A stretch of DNA of 64,000 nt from Lepraria neglecta (Eukaryota; Ascomycota; Lecanoromycetes; Lecanorales; Stereocaulaceae). Of the stretch, positions 1 through 15,200 are shown piece after piece (positions within the stretch are counted from its first letter, which is position 1; every line of letters starts with the position of its first letter). Position numbers and translations under genes: made by a program. The stretch covers positions 2,363,501-2,427,500 of the forward strand of contig CM065646.1 in the NCBI GenBank assembly GCA_033220425.1, given 5' to 3'. The notes under the pieces are model-generated. The model was not told where the DNA came from. It saw only the letters and a list, made by a program, of their open reading frames with translations, and did no database searches.

Positions 1-404
1 CTCACTCACAAGGCGAGCAATACATTCTCAAATTCGGTCCTTGGGCTTTCCTCGAGTAAATAATTGTGCAATGAATTGATATCCGAATGCATTCTAAAAT
101 GACGCTCAATACCGTCGCGGTCTATGAAGAGAGGACTGCCTGATGGCCATAGTTACGGCCGCAGTGGGCAACAGCCCGAATCTGACGCATTCATTCACTC
201 TTGAGCCTTCTAGGATCAAATCGTAACGACTTCAAATCTCAAATGCCTTTTTGATTTACCCGAGCCCTTTCTCAAACTCCTACTCCGGCCTTACTATCAC
301 TCCTTCAGAGGACCCTTCCCTCCTGTCCGAGGCGGCTAACAGCCAACACCTTCGCTCGACACTCATCGACAGTTGACATCTTACTACCCCTCCAATTTTT
401 CGAA
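1..404. other. Intergenic / 5' flank, no gene seen
   Basis: No convincing coding frame is visible. The last part probably holds the promoter and 5' UTR of the phosphatase-like gene that starts at 405; it is pyrimidine-rich just before the ATG. Confidence 0.5.
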
Positions 405-1473
405 ATGCCAGCTTCTACATCCTCACACGAAATGGCCGGACCGCACTCGCCTGCCCAGTGCTGGAGCTGGCGCGTTCCTTCTCCCCCTCGCATCATCGTC
501 CCACCTCCTGCTCTGAATGCGAACGGCATACCGGATCTTCATGTTGTGCAAGACACAACCTTCGACTTTGAATCTAGTGGGTTCACCAATGCAGAGTTCC
601 TCCAGACGGTCACATATGGCAACTTCATATCTTCGAACAACATGCTGGTAGGTCCCCTGCCGTACTTTGGTGTATACCCAACTAATGCTCTATTTGTTCT
701 AGGAATGGAAATACGAGCAACGTCGAATGGCGCAACAAATCCTACCCTTCCTTTACCTTGGCCCCATGGCTGCCGCAAGAGATCGAAATTTCCTGCAACG
801 AGAAGGCATCACAATGGTTCTAGCAGTACGCAACACCATGTCAGCTCAAGCGAAAATGCTAGGATCGAAAGTAGCGCAGGAAATGGGTATTGAAACTAGG
901 AACATTGATGTCGCTGGAAATCAGGAGCTCATTGCGGCATTTCCAAGGGCAATCGAAGTCATCAACACACATCTTTCAACAATGTATCAACTTCAGCAAG
1001 CCAGAGGGGCTCAGGTGACGGCCGGTGCCCAAGGTCATCCGCCGTCAACGCCCGGCAAGGTCTTGGTGTTCTGTGAGAGCGGGAACGAGCGCTCAGCCAC
1101 ACTGGTGACCGCATACATCATGGCCATGTACTCCGCGGACCTCATCAAGGCGATTCAGATTGTCCAAGCTCAGCGCTTCGCTGTGGCCTTCGACGATTCA
1201 TTGAGGAACTTGCTTTCGACATATGAGATCATACTGCGGGCGAAGCGGGATGTTGTTCAAGCGGACAGCCGAATGGTTGGGAATGGAGGAACTGGAAAGC
1301 CAGGACTGAAAAATGGTGCAAACGCAGGATTGGGGAAATCCTCAAAGAGGACTATTGATGATTCTTATGATGATGATAATATGGATATGGATGGGGGTGA
1401 CCGATTTCTGGATCATGGCAGATTTGAGGGGAGAGCAGGCTCCGCTCCATTCCAGGACAGGCATGGGTCTTGA
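405..1473 (+). CDS. Dual-specificity-phosphatase-like protein, STYX-like
   Basis: Two exons, 405..647 and 703..1473, give 337 aa. The intron (648-702) opens GTAGGT, contains ACTAATGC and closes TTCTAG; joining it links the N-terminal frame to the phosphatase frame in phase 0. From about residue 90 the protein reads as a cysteine phosphatase fold (AQQILPFLYLGPMAAARD is the usual start of a DSP domain). The active-site loop reads VFCESGNERSA, so the CX5R signature (Cys, five residues, Arg, Ser) is intact, although the usual His before Cys is Phe. Catalytically dead STYX proteins lack this Cys, so activity is possible but unproven. The C-terminal 80 residues are low complexity with an Asp/Met-rich stretch. 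Substrate unknown. Confidence 0.82.
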
Positions 1474-1938
1474 GCATTTTCATTATGGTGGATTCCAGCG
1501 TGGATTCATGATACCCTGGCATAGATGGCTGACGGTTATTTACTTATTGCTTGCAGCAAAAGGGCGAGTGCTCATCCATATCCCTACTGATACTACGTCC
1601 TGCGGAAAGGCGCACTTCATCCAGTCACATGAAGACAAATCACGGCTATTTGCCCCACGCAGTGTTTATTTGGTGATCCTAGGGCTACTGAGTGATGTGA
1701 AGTGAATTACCACTGCCTCATAGGCAGCCTCATCGCCCGGTTGATATCCTAATGTTGACAAAGCTCCATGACACGTTCCTTCCTTCCCTCAACAACATTG
1801 CCACACCTTGCTCGACACTTCCAGATCAACCCAATAATTTGCTACGTGAACACCAAAACTACTTTGCCTTCATAGATGGATATCTTACCCTTCTAGGATA
1901 TTCTGTTGCCAAAACTCGCATGCATCTTGCGCATAACA

Positions 1939-3816
1939 ATGTCGCCGTACACGCTACGAAAGCGCAAAAACATTAAAGCTCCCCGGAGATATGACGATGA
2001 TGATTACGGTTCATCTCCTCGAGAGAGTTCACCACGCGAAAGTTCTTCCAAAGATGAAGACTCACGCGAATCACCTCAATTGGAGCAACTAAGATGGCCC
2101 TCGCCACCGCCAAAAAGGTCCACCAAAAAGAACGCATATCGCGGGCCCGTTATCGAGTTTAATCCAAATCTTCCGCCTGCTGCCTTTCCCACACTCGACA
2201 AGCCATGGCCAAATCAAATCTCAGATCAAGACCAGCATAACATGCACCAGGAGTTGCCGATTCCGGATTTGAGTGATGAGCAAGTAGCCGTGGCAGATTC
2301 TTCGGTCAGTGGGAACGGACCCCACCAAAGAGTGAATCCACCGATCATGTTTTCGATTCCAACACGTGCACCTAGCGGTAGCATAAGACCCCGACTCGGC
2401 CCCTCGATCATGGTAGATAGAGCAATGGGTGTCGCACCTATCTACAACGGCCTGGGGTCAATGGACAATGGGCCTCAGAATCCGATCTGGGCAAGTAACG
2501 TGAAGAAGATAGGAGAATTGGCCCGAAGGACGAGCTTTGATTGGATAATGCACGAGATGGATACAAGTGACGAGGAGGAGCCCCCAGCCAAGGTCACCAA
2601 AAAGGACAACGTCCCAGCTTGGGACGACCTCACCATCACGCATAAGCTGGACCTCGCGGATACTGTCTATGAGCTTTCCCCTGAGGCAGGACCTGAGCAC
2701 ATAATGGCACGCTTACGACTGAACGCGTTGCAAGGAGGAGCTTTGGCTGAACTATTGATCAAGCGTCAGAACCGGAGCCGGGGGGAAGAGACAAGTGCGA
2801 AGCTGCTACGGGATCATACCCAGGAGGAAATGCTCAGAGGAAGAAAGAAATCAGAAACGGGCTACCGCACCATTTTGGAGCAAACGATATACCGACATGT
2901 CGGCGAAGAAGACCACCTCCAATCAGCGCCCTCGGAATTGGCCAAAGGCAAAGCTTACCTTAGTCATTGCGGCTTCGATCCCTCACTGCTAGATGGCACC
3001 TGGGTAAGACCGGTTTCAGGCAATACTACACCGAAGACTCAGTCCACCATATTGCTTCAGCGAGGACAACCTGCAAGAGACGTCCCTCACAGCTCAAACG
3101 ATTCAGCAAACGAATCTTCCTCACAACGATTAGCACAATCTACGCCGGTACGACAACATGCGAATCCTCTTCTTCCAAAGCCTGGCGAAGCACAGCGGAA
3201 TAGCAATGCAGCTCCTCCACGGCGTCGACGTACAGCCGCCGAGATGATTGCCACTCACTCGTCGCCTGTGGCACCACACCGGGTACCTTCTCGAGAATTC
3301 CCAGTTGTTTCAGCGCATCCCCAGTTACAAACAGCTAGAGCTGGATCAGGCCAGCGACGTCCAAGCACATCCCACCCACTTCGTTCGTCTCTACCCTCGA
3401 GACCACATGATTTAACGGCGGACTACACACAAACAGCCAACAGTGCTCCTCCCAAAGCGCGCAACCCAACATCGAAACTTCCTACTCCACCAGGGGAACC
3501 TACTCTACCTACGCCCAAAATCGGCCCAGCAGCGGGCATACAAGCTCGTCCCGAGACAAATCCCAAGAAACGAACGGCCAATCAGGCTACTCAGCCAGAG
3601 GCGACACCCAAACAGAACACGAGCTCGACAGGACACAGTGACGGCCCAGCAATCCAGAATAAGCGGGCTTACAATAAAAAAGCAACTGCAGGTGCTCCAT
3701 CAACAAACGGTGCGGACAAGACGTCTACAAAGCCATCTAAGAAAGTAGCACCTACTCCAACACCAGCAGCATCGACTACATCTGCATCCCCCAGCTCCTT
3801 ATCCCTGGGCATCTGA
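1939..3816 (+). CDS. Disordered protein of unknown function
   Basis: One long open frame. I prefer the ATG at 1939 (MSPYTLRKRKN..., 625 aa) over the upstream ATG at 1906, because a basic N-terminus starts there and the 11 residues before it look like leader noise. The protein is rich in Ser, Pro, Thr, Arg and Lys, with an acidic/Ser segment near residue 20-45 and long Pro/Ser/Thr-rich stretches from about residue 370 to the end. A more ordered, Leu-rich portion around residues 200-350 (HKLDLADTVYELSPEAG, then a charged helix-like segment) is the only part that looks foldable. No catalytic motif was recognised. Basic character suggests a nuclear role, but this is a guess. Confidence 0.68.
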   Translation: MSPYTLRKRKNIKAPRRYDDDDYGSSPRESSPRESSSKDEDSRESPQLEQLRWPSPPPKRSTKKNAYRGPVIEFNPNLPPAAFPTLDKPWPNQISDQDQHNMHQELPIPDLSDEQVAVADSSVSGNGPHQRVNPPIMFSIPTRAPSGSIRPRLGPSIMVDRAMGVAPIYNGLGSMDNGPQNPIWASNVKKIGELARRTSFDWIMHEMDTSDEEEPPAKVTKKDNVPAWDDLTITHKLDLADTVYELSPEAGPEHIMARLRLNALQGGALAELLIKRQNRSRGEETSAKLLRDHTQEEMLRGRKKSETGYRTILEQTIYRHVGEEDHLQSAPSELAKGKAYLSHCGFDPSLLDGTWVRPVSGNTTPKTQSTILLQRGQPARDVPHSSNDSANESSSQRLAQSTPVRQHANPLLPKPGEAQRNSNAAPPRRRRTAAEMIATHSSPVAPHRVPSREFPVVSAHPQLQTARAGSGQRRPSTSHPLRSSLPSRPHDLTADYTQTANSAPPKARNPTSKLPTPPGEPTLPTPKIGPAAGIQARPETNPKKRTANQATQPEATPKQNTSSTGHSDGPAIQNKRAYNKKATAGAPSTNGADKTSTKPSKKVAPTPTPAASTTSASPSSLSLGI

Positions 3817-6936
<3,120 letters not shown>

Positions 6937-7219
6937 GGAAAGGAGTAACATTGAATAGATCGGGTATGGTGAGTGCATCGCGTATCTATGGTTCAGCAAG
7001 GGAGTTTTCAGTTGCATAAAGAACTAGCCTGGGCCTTGATGTTTGGCACTGGCAATGCATCGTTTAAAAATCACCTTTTCAGCATCGTCTTCAATTGAAT
7101 GCACTGATTGAACAATGTTATCTGTTCTGTCTGGACCATTTCTTTCTCCTAAGGCAGTCTCTTCATCTAAACCATCTCTCCTCATTGCTTCTATCTCTCA
7201 TCGTTGCCTTCATTAATCA

Positions 7220-8729
7220 TCACAAACCTAAACCTCGCCCTCCCCCCTCCATCTCCTTAACAACCCCATTAACCTCCCCCATCGGCCTCGTTTCCGTCCA
7301 CGCCCTCACCCCCTTCTCCGCCGCCAATCCAAGCATCTCCCTCACATTCCCCGGACTCGCCGAATCGCTAAAACAAACACTCGTCCCATTCAGCACCAAC
7401 GCCATCGTATCCAGCTGCGGCAGCGGACCCTCCGGTATCCCTACCTGACAGAACGTTCCCTTCGGCCTCAGCAAACTTAGGTACTCCTTTAACGGCATCC
7501 ACGGATCCGAGACCGTGCAGATAATAAGATCCAAGGACGCTGCGTGCCTTTCCTCCCATCCTTCTTCGTCGGCGGTGGCGATATACGCATCCGCTCCTAG
7601 TTTGAAGGCATCGGAGCATTTGGCTTCGCTCCGGGAGACGGCAACGACGTGCTGACATCCCATTGCCTTCGCGAACAACACGCCTAAATGCCCTAACCCG
7701 CCCAAGCCTATCACGCCTACCTTTCTCCCTGGGGTCGCAGCGCCGTGTTCCTTTAAAGGCTCGTATACCGTGGCGCCTGCACATAACATAACAGCTGCGC
7801 TCGGACTGTCGAGTCCGGAGGGAATGTTGAAGACGCTGTTGGAGTTGTGGCGGGTGAAGTCTGCGAAACCGCCGTAGGAGATCCCTGCGCCGCTAGGGTA
7901 GCTAAGAAGAGGATTTCGGGTTAGCTTGTCCAGTTTTTGGATGAGAGGTTGGACGCAAGAAAATCAAAGGAGTAGAAGGCGCTAGTAAATACCCAGTTGA
8001 GAAAACGATAAGGCAGGCATGTGGTGGAGATGGTGCTTACCGCTCGCCATACGTCCCAATCCTCCTAGGACAATAGTTCTCCCTCCCACTGACACAGCAC
8101 TCGCAATCTCCCCGATGGCAATTATACCCTTGCGGCCCAACCCCCACTCTATCGCCCACTCTTATCCCCTCTCTAGCCTTTATCCCTACTCGAATAGCGG
8201 TGCCGACGATTTCGTGACCGCAGCAGACGGGGTAGAGCGTCTCGCCCCATCCTGAGCGCATTGTGTGCAGGTCTGAGGCGCAGAGGCCGCAGTGAGTTAC
8301 GCGGATGTCGATATCGGTTTCTTCCCAGGTTTTGGGAGTGAAGGCCTGGTGTTTTAGAGGTGAAGTTGCATCTGTGGCTAGCCACCCGTGGAAGATGTCT
8401 TGTTTGCTATTTTTCATTGCGGGCTCAGAGTTCGTTTGGGCGGTGATTTGGCAACTGGTTTCCGTCTTTGTAGGTTCAGGATTTTGTTTCATTGTTGCAG
8501 GCTCGGCACCATTGGAGGTTGAGTGGGAGGTGTCTTGACTGGTCTCTCCTGTATTTGAGGGCTCAACATTTGGTTGCGAGGTATCTTGTGTACTCTCTAG
8601 CGTCTTTGCTGGCTCAGGATTTGCGTGGAACGTGTCCTTTGTGCTCTCCTCCGTCATTACGTTCTCGTGGTTTGCATGGAATGTGTCTTGATAGTTCTTT
8701 CCTGTGATCGCGGACTCTGCGGTCGCCAT
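7220..8729 (-). CDS. Zinc-dependent alcohol dehydrogenase (CAD/Adh6 family) with repeated N-terminal extension
   Basis: Exons on the minus strand: 8041..8729 and 7220..7901, 456 aa. The intron opens GTAAGC and closes TTCTTAG and joins GE/R/YPSGAG in phase. The dehydrogenase part has the catalytic zinc site (THCGLCASDLH, then YPVCCGHE), the structural-zinc cysteine cluster (NCHRGDCECCVSGRENYC) and the Rossmann signature GLGGLGHLG, as in NADP-dependent cinnamyl/medium-chain alcohol dehydrogenases acting on aldehydes. That core is of normal length. About 105 residues precede it, made of roughly 17-residue repeats (QDTFHANxEPxxTxEST). An in-frame ATG at 8843 would add 38 more residues; I prefer 8729 because the extra segment is hydrophobic and unrelated. 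It lies next to the permease and NRPS-like genes. Confidence 0.88.
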
Positions 8730-8843
8730 TGAATTGTCAAGATGGAAGCAATACAAATTTGCCTTTAGGAAATAGAAGTTGAAGTTGACAACGGGTAAAA
8801 CATTCGAAGAAAGGCACACTCTCAACGCTTCTGGTTTGGACAA

Positions 8844-9496
8844 GTGAAGGGGGTTTTTTTACTGACGGTCACTTTCGGCATGCCACAAATCGAAAAAGCA
8901 CACGGAAATACCAAAAGATAGCTCCGAGCTCGCAGCAGCCCAGGATGCTCGGCTAACGTACCTGCATAATCGAAGCTTGGAGCCGTAGCCGACTAAATCC
9001 GGATTCTCACCTGCTGCAGCTAAAAAGCTGGCCTAGTCCGAGCACCTTCTCTGGCACTCTCTGCTGCGTGTGACTCTGCACGATGCAGTGGGGGAGGTCC
9101 CAATGCGGCTATAGCTGCGAGAAACCTTGGGAAAGCCGGAAAAGTGGAAATATACAGTACAGCTTGTTTCTAAATTGGCATTTGAACGCTGCAACCACCT
9201 GTGAACTGCTCAAGCTATGGACCCAGTAGCCCGAGGGTCTTTAAAATGCTCATTGGGACAAGGCAAACACACGAAAGTCATCTGTGCCAAAAAAAAAAAA
9301 GTCATGAGTCGCTAGAACGCACCTCTCTCAGGCACCACAACCCCATCCATGCAAATCATGCTTCGCTAACAGAAGAAATCCTTACACCGCAACCCCATCC
9401 ACGCATCATCAATCATCCCTCGTCAATCATGCCAATGCCACTTCCTCACAAAAGCCAAAAGCGATGCTCAAGCATCAGAAGCTCGCCCGTTCCTGA
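8844..9496. other. Intergenic: dehydrogenase promoter and permease 3' flank
   Basis: Both neighbours are on the minus strand. A run of 12 A lies at about 9289-9300. No supported gene was found. Confidence 0.5.
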
Positions 9497-11669
9497 CTAT
9501 TTACAAGCAGTCAAATTCAACAACTCCCAATCAATCCTCGGCCCCACAAATTTCTTCCCCCTCGTCCACCAAAGTCCCATAATAACAAAAAACAGCCCAA
9601 AAAGTATAACAGGCGTATAATTCATATTACTCGTCGTAACAGGCAGCTCGGGCGGGAAACAGATGAATGTTCCGATCACGGCGACGAGAAGCGGGGACAG
9701 GATGTTGCAGATGTAGCCTAGGTTGCCGAGATCGAAGGCGCGGGTTGGGAGGGAGGTGGCGCGGCCGCGGGTTACTATTATACCTTGGGGGACGGCGTAG
9801 GTGATGCTCTGTGTTGGGGGTGGAGGGTTAGCTGGATATGTCTTGGTGGAAAGCGGGTGGAGGAGGAGGGGGCGTACTAGGTAGAGGACTGCGGATGTGA
9901 CTATGGAATTGAATGCGGTTGTGGAAGCGAGGTAGAGGAGGCCGTAGATGCAACAGAAGCAGATTGATAGGATTGTTGCTCGGACGGGGAAGTCACGCGA
10001 TGTGCTGACGTGCGAGAAGAATTCGGAATAGGGGATACCGCGCTTTGGTTGCTTGTTAGTAGCAGCTCTAAGCACGGGAAGGAAATGAGGCCTTACGTCT
10101 CGGGCAAATGCCCAAGTCATCCGTCCTGCGGTGACCCATTGGCTGGTTAAAGACACTGTGGTGATGGTTAGTAGAGGTCAGGATATTACGAGGAGGCGGA
10201 TGCTCACTGAAGTATACAACAATGACCCAGCATTGCATGAACGTAACGATCCCCCTACTCCCCGTAATTTGGTAGAATATCTGCGCGCTTGCAAGTTTAG
10301 AATTGAGCACTGCATCGATATCCGTCATGCCGAACATGAGAGCGAGGGTCATGGGGAAGGCGGTCAGAAAGCCGATGCACATCGTCAGGTTCCTTAGACA
10401 TTCAGTACTTGTTTGTTTGATACAGTGGTGAATGATCAACTCACATGGCCAGGGGGATATTCTTCCCCGGGCGTGGGATCTCCTCTGCAATGTGGATAGC
10501 GCCATCTGTACCGCCGTAGGCGTACCTTGTACAGTCGTTAGCAAATTTTCTCGGAGTTGGTGGGCAAGATGACATACAGAGCATTGCCAATCCCTATCAT
10601 CCACGCAGTACCATCACTCCAGCCACTTGTCCCAAGCCCCGATTCTGTAATGAAAGAAGCAGGTTGAGTCTGTTTCTTGAGTGCTAGCAGCAGAATGAAG
10701 ACAACCACGAATCCGGAGACAGAAAGGAATAAGGTTGCTTGGGTAATCTTAGGAACCGATTTGGGAGATAGAAATAAAGGGCCAGCTGTTTTTGCTATTA
10801 GTCGCTTGTCACTATCAGAAGGACTTGGAGAGGCTTGCCTGTAATGAATATAGTAACCAGATAGATAAGATAAATCTGCCACCGCGCAGCCTCCCACGAC
10901 GGATGCCAGAAATTGATCATACCCGCCACAGATACGGCGCAAAGCGACACTCCAGAGCAGGTAATGACCCACCATCCCAACAACGTCATCCAGCCCACCA
11001 CGAAAGCTGCAAATTTCTTATGCTTAGTCGGTGCTAGGATGTAGGTGAAATGGTATTGTCCCTGCAGTCATATACTTCAGCACCCAGATCAACATCAATG
11101 AGAGTGAATTTGGCTTGCGCTCACCCCAGCAGAAGGGAAAGCAGAAGCAACCTCCGACAGTCCCAGCGTGATGGTCCACTGCACAATTGTCGCAACCAGC
11201 AATCCAAAAACCACACTCTGCGGACCGCCATAGATCAGATTCTGCCCGAAATTACTCAAGTACCCAACCCAAGAGTTCGTAATACTATCAACCCAAATCA
11301 GTCACCCTCACAACCCCCTCCTCTCCTCAACAGAAAGAACTACCTGAACCCCAATCCAATAGCAGCCAACGGCGAAAAAGAGCGTTGTAAAGCAGCCTCA
11401 TGGCCCTGAGCTCTCAAATTCGCACTATCTAGATCGCTAGAGTCTGTCAGGGATTCGAGGGCGAGCTGGGGTCCATCGTCTGAAGTGGGCGAGCTATTAG
11501 CGATACTAGGCTTCTCCTTATGAGACGACCAAGACGCTTTCAATCGGCCTGTCATACTTTCAATCTCACTCGATCCCCTACCATCCGACGACCATGTCTC
11601 ATTAAGTAAAGCTTCCGCCTCAGCACTACTATCGTCTTGCGCCTCGAACTCGCCACGGCCGAACGTCAT
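9497..11669 (-). CDS. APC-superfamily amino acid/GABA/choline-type permease
   Basis: Nine exons, read 11344..11669, 11125..11284, 10839..11061, 10578..10785, 10445..10525, 10208..10392, 10097..10155, 9878..10042 and 9497..9808, give 572 aa with every phase consistent. The N-terminal ~95 residues are acidic/Ser-rich cytosolic sequence. The transporter core starts at LQRSFSPLAAIGLGFSITNSWVGYLS, the usual first helix of fungal GABA/choline permeases. Later landmarks are GLSEVASAFPSAGGQYHF, ALYAYGGTDGAIHIAEEIPRP and SLTSQWVTAGRMTWAFARDRG. About 12 membrane segments are expected. The third intron (10786-10838) has a GC donor. The substrate cannot be told from sequence; choline, GABA or an amino acid are all possible. 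It sits between the dehydrogenase and NRPS-like genes. Confidence 0.9.
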
Positions 11670-12208
11670 GACGAGAAGTGGGGTGAGAAATTACCCCTCG
11701 GACGCTGGTCAGCATGAAGCTTGGGGGTTATCCGACCAATCGCACGCCCAGTAGAGAGGGCACGAGTGGAGAATGATCGCGAGGGCTAGATCGGAGAGAA
11801 TTAGTTGGACCTAGCTTGTGCGAATCATTTGATGGAGTATGCCCGGAATTGTTCGTATCTACTTTGCGATGGGAGGCGATCGACATCTGTTAGTATAGTA
11901 AATTTCCGTACCCGATATTACAGATGTAAATAACTTGGCCCGCATTATATATTACGCGGTCTTCTAGCTGCACATTCGAGCCCATCTATTCCGTAGGGAA
12001 GTGGTTAATTTTGTCATACGCGAGATCTAGCATACCTCTTCCAGCTCCTGTGCCAAGTGGATCTGTGCCCAGAAAATACGTGCCTTCTCAAACGCAGAGC
12101 AATTGTAAACAATACACCCAACAAGAACCCATATGCACGCTTTTATTACTCTATGTCCAAGACCCATGCCCCCTGCGCCAATGACCTATCCCAACATCTA
12201 AAGAACCA
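11670..12208. other. Intergenic: permease promoter and NRPS-like 3' flank
   Basis: No gene seen. The stretch is moderately AT-rich around 11880-11960. Confidence 0.5.
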
Positions 12209-15200
12209 CTACCCCTTGACAACAACATGAGCTGATCTATTAAACCCCAGACACGTCTTGCCCTTCGAGAACGTCTTTTCACCATTAGGCCTAGGCAGGA
12301 AGCCAATACTGCTCAAGTATTCCACATTCTTCTTCACCGCAACCTTGATCCTTCGCTCATCAATATCCACGATGCCTCGAGGATCGCATGGCGCGCCGAT
12401 CCTGCCCTGGCCTTCTTCGACAGTCTGAAGCAGCGGCCACAATTGATGCTTCTCGCCCTTGGCTTCGATGTCCTTGTAGATCCGATTCATCCATGACTCC
12501 GAGCTGAGCGGGTAGAGTTCGTAGCCAAGCTCGTGCTTTAGTGTACTCCAGAAATCGGACACGGGGATACCGTCGAGGATCTTGACAACGTTTGTAGTCC
12601 TAGATTGCGGGGTGTTTGTGTGAGAGCAGCAGCAGTCAGCGACAGCGACCGCAACACGGTCAACATCAGAGACGAAGAGCCAAGAGTTGGCATCTGTAGC
12701 GTTATATGACTTGGTGTCAATGCAGCTAGCCGCCAACCTCCAGATGAAGTCATCGGCGTTAGCAATGCCTTCTTTCGTAGTGCCAATAATGTATCCTGGC
12801 TTAACAATCGAGACTCGTTGCTGGCACGGAGCCGCCTCTCGTGCATATTCTTTGACAATGAGCTCCGAGAGAAATTTGGACTGTGCATAGCCATTGGATC
12901 GTGCCACTTCCTCGGCGATGTCGGTATCATTGTCTTCCCCAGGATTCAATTGTTGTCCGCCGGAAATAAAAACAAAGGATGAGAGCGCAGCTGATTGAGA
13001 CGCCGCTTTTAACAGGTCGACGGTGGAATCGACATTCGTCGCCTTCAAGGACAGGAAGTTGGCATTCCAATTGACAGCAGCCCCGTTATGGATGACTGCT
13101 GTTATGCGCTCTGAGGGGAGACCCTCTCCACAGAGACGACGCCATTGATCCATTTTCAGACCAAGCTTTGGTTTTGCTAGATCACCAGCCCACGCCTCCA
13201 GCTTCCGAGAAAATTCCTCCGTCCACCATCCGGCCATCTTCGCTGATTTCACTATCCGCTGCAAAGCGTGCTGGGTGTCTTGACTTCGGACATGGACCAC
13301 GATTCTTCGAACATTGGTGTCGCGGCAAAGCTGATACAAGATCCGAGACCCGAGGAAGCCAGTTGCACCAGTGATGAAAACGTTTTGCGATCCTGCTTCG
13401 GTCTGAGGGAAACCCTTGAGGGCCTCTTGTTTGATACTTCGAAAGGTTTCCATGATGTTGAATTTAGGCCCAGCCGTAGGGTCTTGACATCCGGCCAAAA
13501 GGGTTTCGACTGAATTCGCAATGCTTCGAACGGTGGACTTGGGATTCACAATGGTGTCGAGATGGACTTTTACGCCAAACCGCTGACGTATGAACATGGT
13601 CAAGCTGATGACTTGGATGGAGTCTAGTCCCACAGCAGCCAACGAAAAGTTCGATCCATTCAGCGAGTCGAAGAACTTGCTGCCCGGTTGTGCAACCATA
13701 GACAGAATCTTGGAGCATATCTCGCGTGCTATCACATTCTCCTTAGGGAGAAGATCCTCCTTGTAGCCATTGCTTGTAGCCTTAGGCTCGTAGGTACGAG
13801 TGGTACTCAAAAGCCAAGCATCGACAACTTTTCTGTCGATTTTACCTGAGACCGACAGTGGCAGCTTGTTGACTATGAGTAGATGGCTTGGAACTATGTA
13901 ATTAGGTAGCTTGCTTTTCAGGGATTGCAAAAGCTTGTCCTTGTCAAAATTGGCGGCCAATAAATGCTCTTTGGAGATGTAATCGAGGTTCGTGGCCTGC
14001 ATGTGAAGACTCCCAGGCTGCTGTTGTAGCTGTATCAGACCTACTAGTGCTTTTGCGTACGGTCCAGTCTGTGGCATTGCAGCTACAGAGAGAGAAACAC
14101 CAGGGAACGTTGAAAGGTGAAATTCGACTTCTCCTAACTCGACACGCTGACCCCTGACTTTCAATTGATGGTCCTTCCTCCCCATGAAATCGAAAGTTCC
14201 ATCCGAATTCTGTCTAACGAGATCTCCTGTTTTGTACACACGTCGTGTCCTATTGGGTCCAGCTCCTAATGGCCAAGATGGGTTTTTGATGAACACAGCT
14301 CTCGTTTTTGGCAAGTCGTCGAGATAGCCTCGAGCCAACGTTGGTCCTTCAACCACCAATTCGCCAACCGCACCAATAGGAACAAGTCGGTTGTGATCTT
14401 CAGGGTCTACGACCCAATTGAGCTCGCCACCAAATTGTCGTCCAATATATCCCGGACGAGAGTCCCTCTGGGCGTACTCGCCTATTGCACAGGCACCACA
14501 TTCGGCTGGTCCGTAGCAATTGAAGAGACGCACTTTGCCGACCCATCGACTAAGATTCTCCTGCTTGACTGCTTCGCCTCCAAAGGCCAAATTCTGAAGA
14601 GTAGGGACTTCTTCTGGGGTAATCAGAGATGCGACAGATGGCGTGAAGAGGACCCAATTGACCTGCATCCTGTTCATTACAGAAGTGAAAGTGCCCATTC
14701 GATCTTCTTCGGAAGGAATACAAACGCATCCGCCGTAGATAAGTGTTGTAAAAACGTCCATCATGCTGACATCAAAGGTAAATGCAGCGTATTGAAAGAC
14801 CCGAGATTTAGACGTGACGTTCATCGCACGACCATGGGCGAGAGAGCTAGTTCCCACAGAGGCATGCTCTTGAACAATCCCTTTAGGTTGACCTGTGCTT
14901 CCAGAGGTGAAAAGGACAAAGGCAGTGTGATCTGGGCGAACTTCTGGGATCATATCTTCGGAAGACGAATGCAGGGACTCGATCATGGATGAGGATACCT
15001 GAAGAACTGTAGGGACTATCCCATGGAATAGGTGAGCGGTCTCTGGAGACCCAACGACGATCTTTGCGTTCGCCTTCTCGATGATAGCCTTGAGACGGTC
15101 TTCCGGATGCGAGGGATCCAGGGGGACAAAGGCTCCTCCAGCCCTGTGAATGGCAACCATGGCAATGACTGCATACATGGATTTCCTGAAGCAAACAGGA

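Noticed and set aside
9201-9620. 139-codon plus-strand ORF
   Set aside because: It overlaps the last permease exon on the other strand and has no family features.
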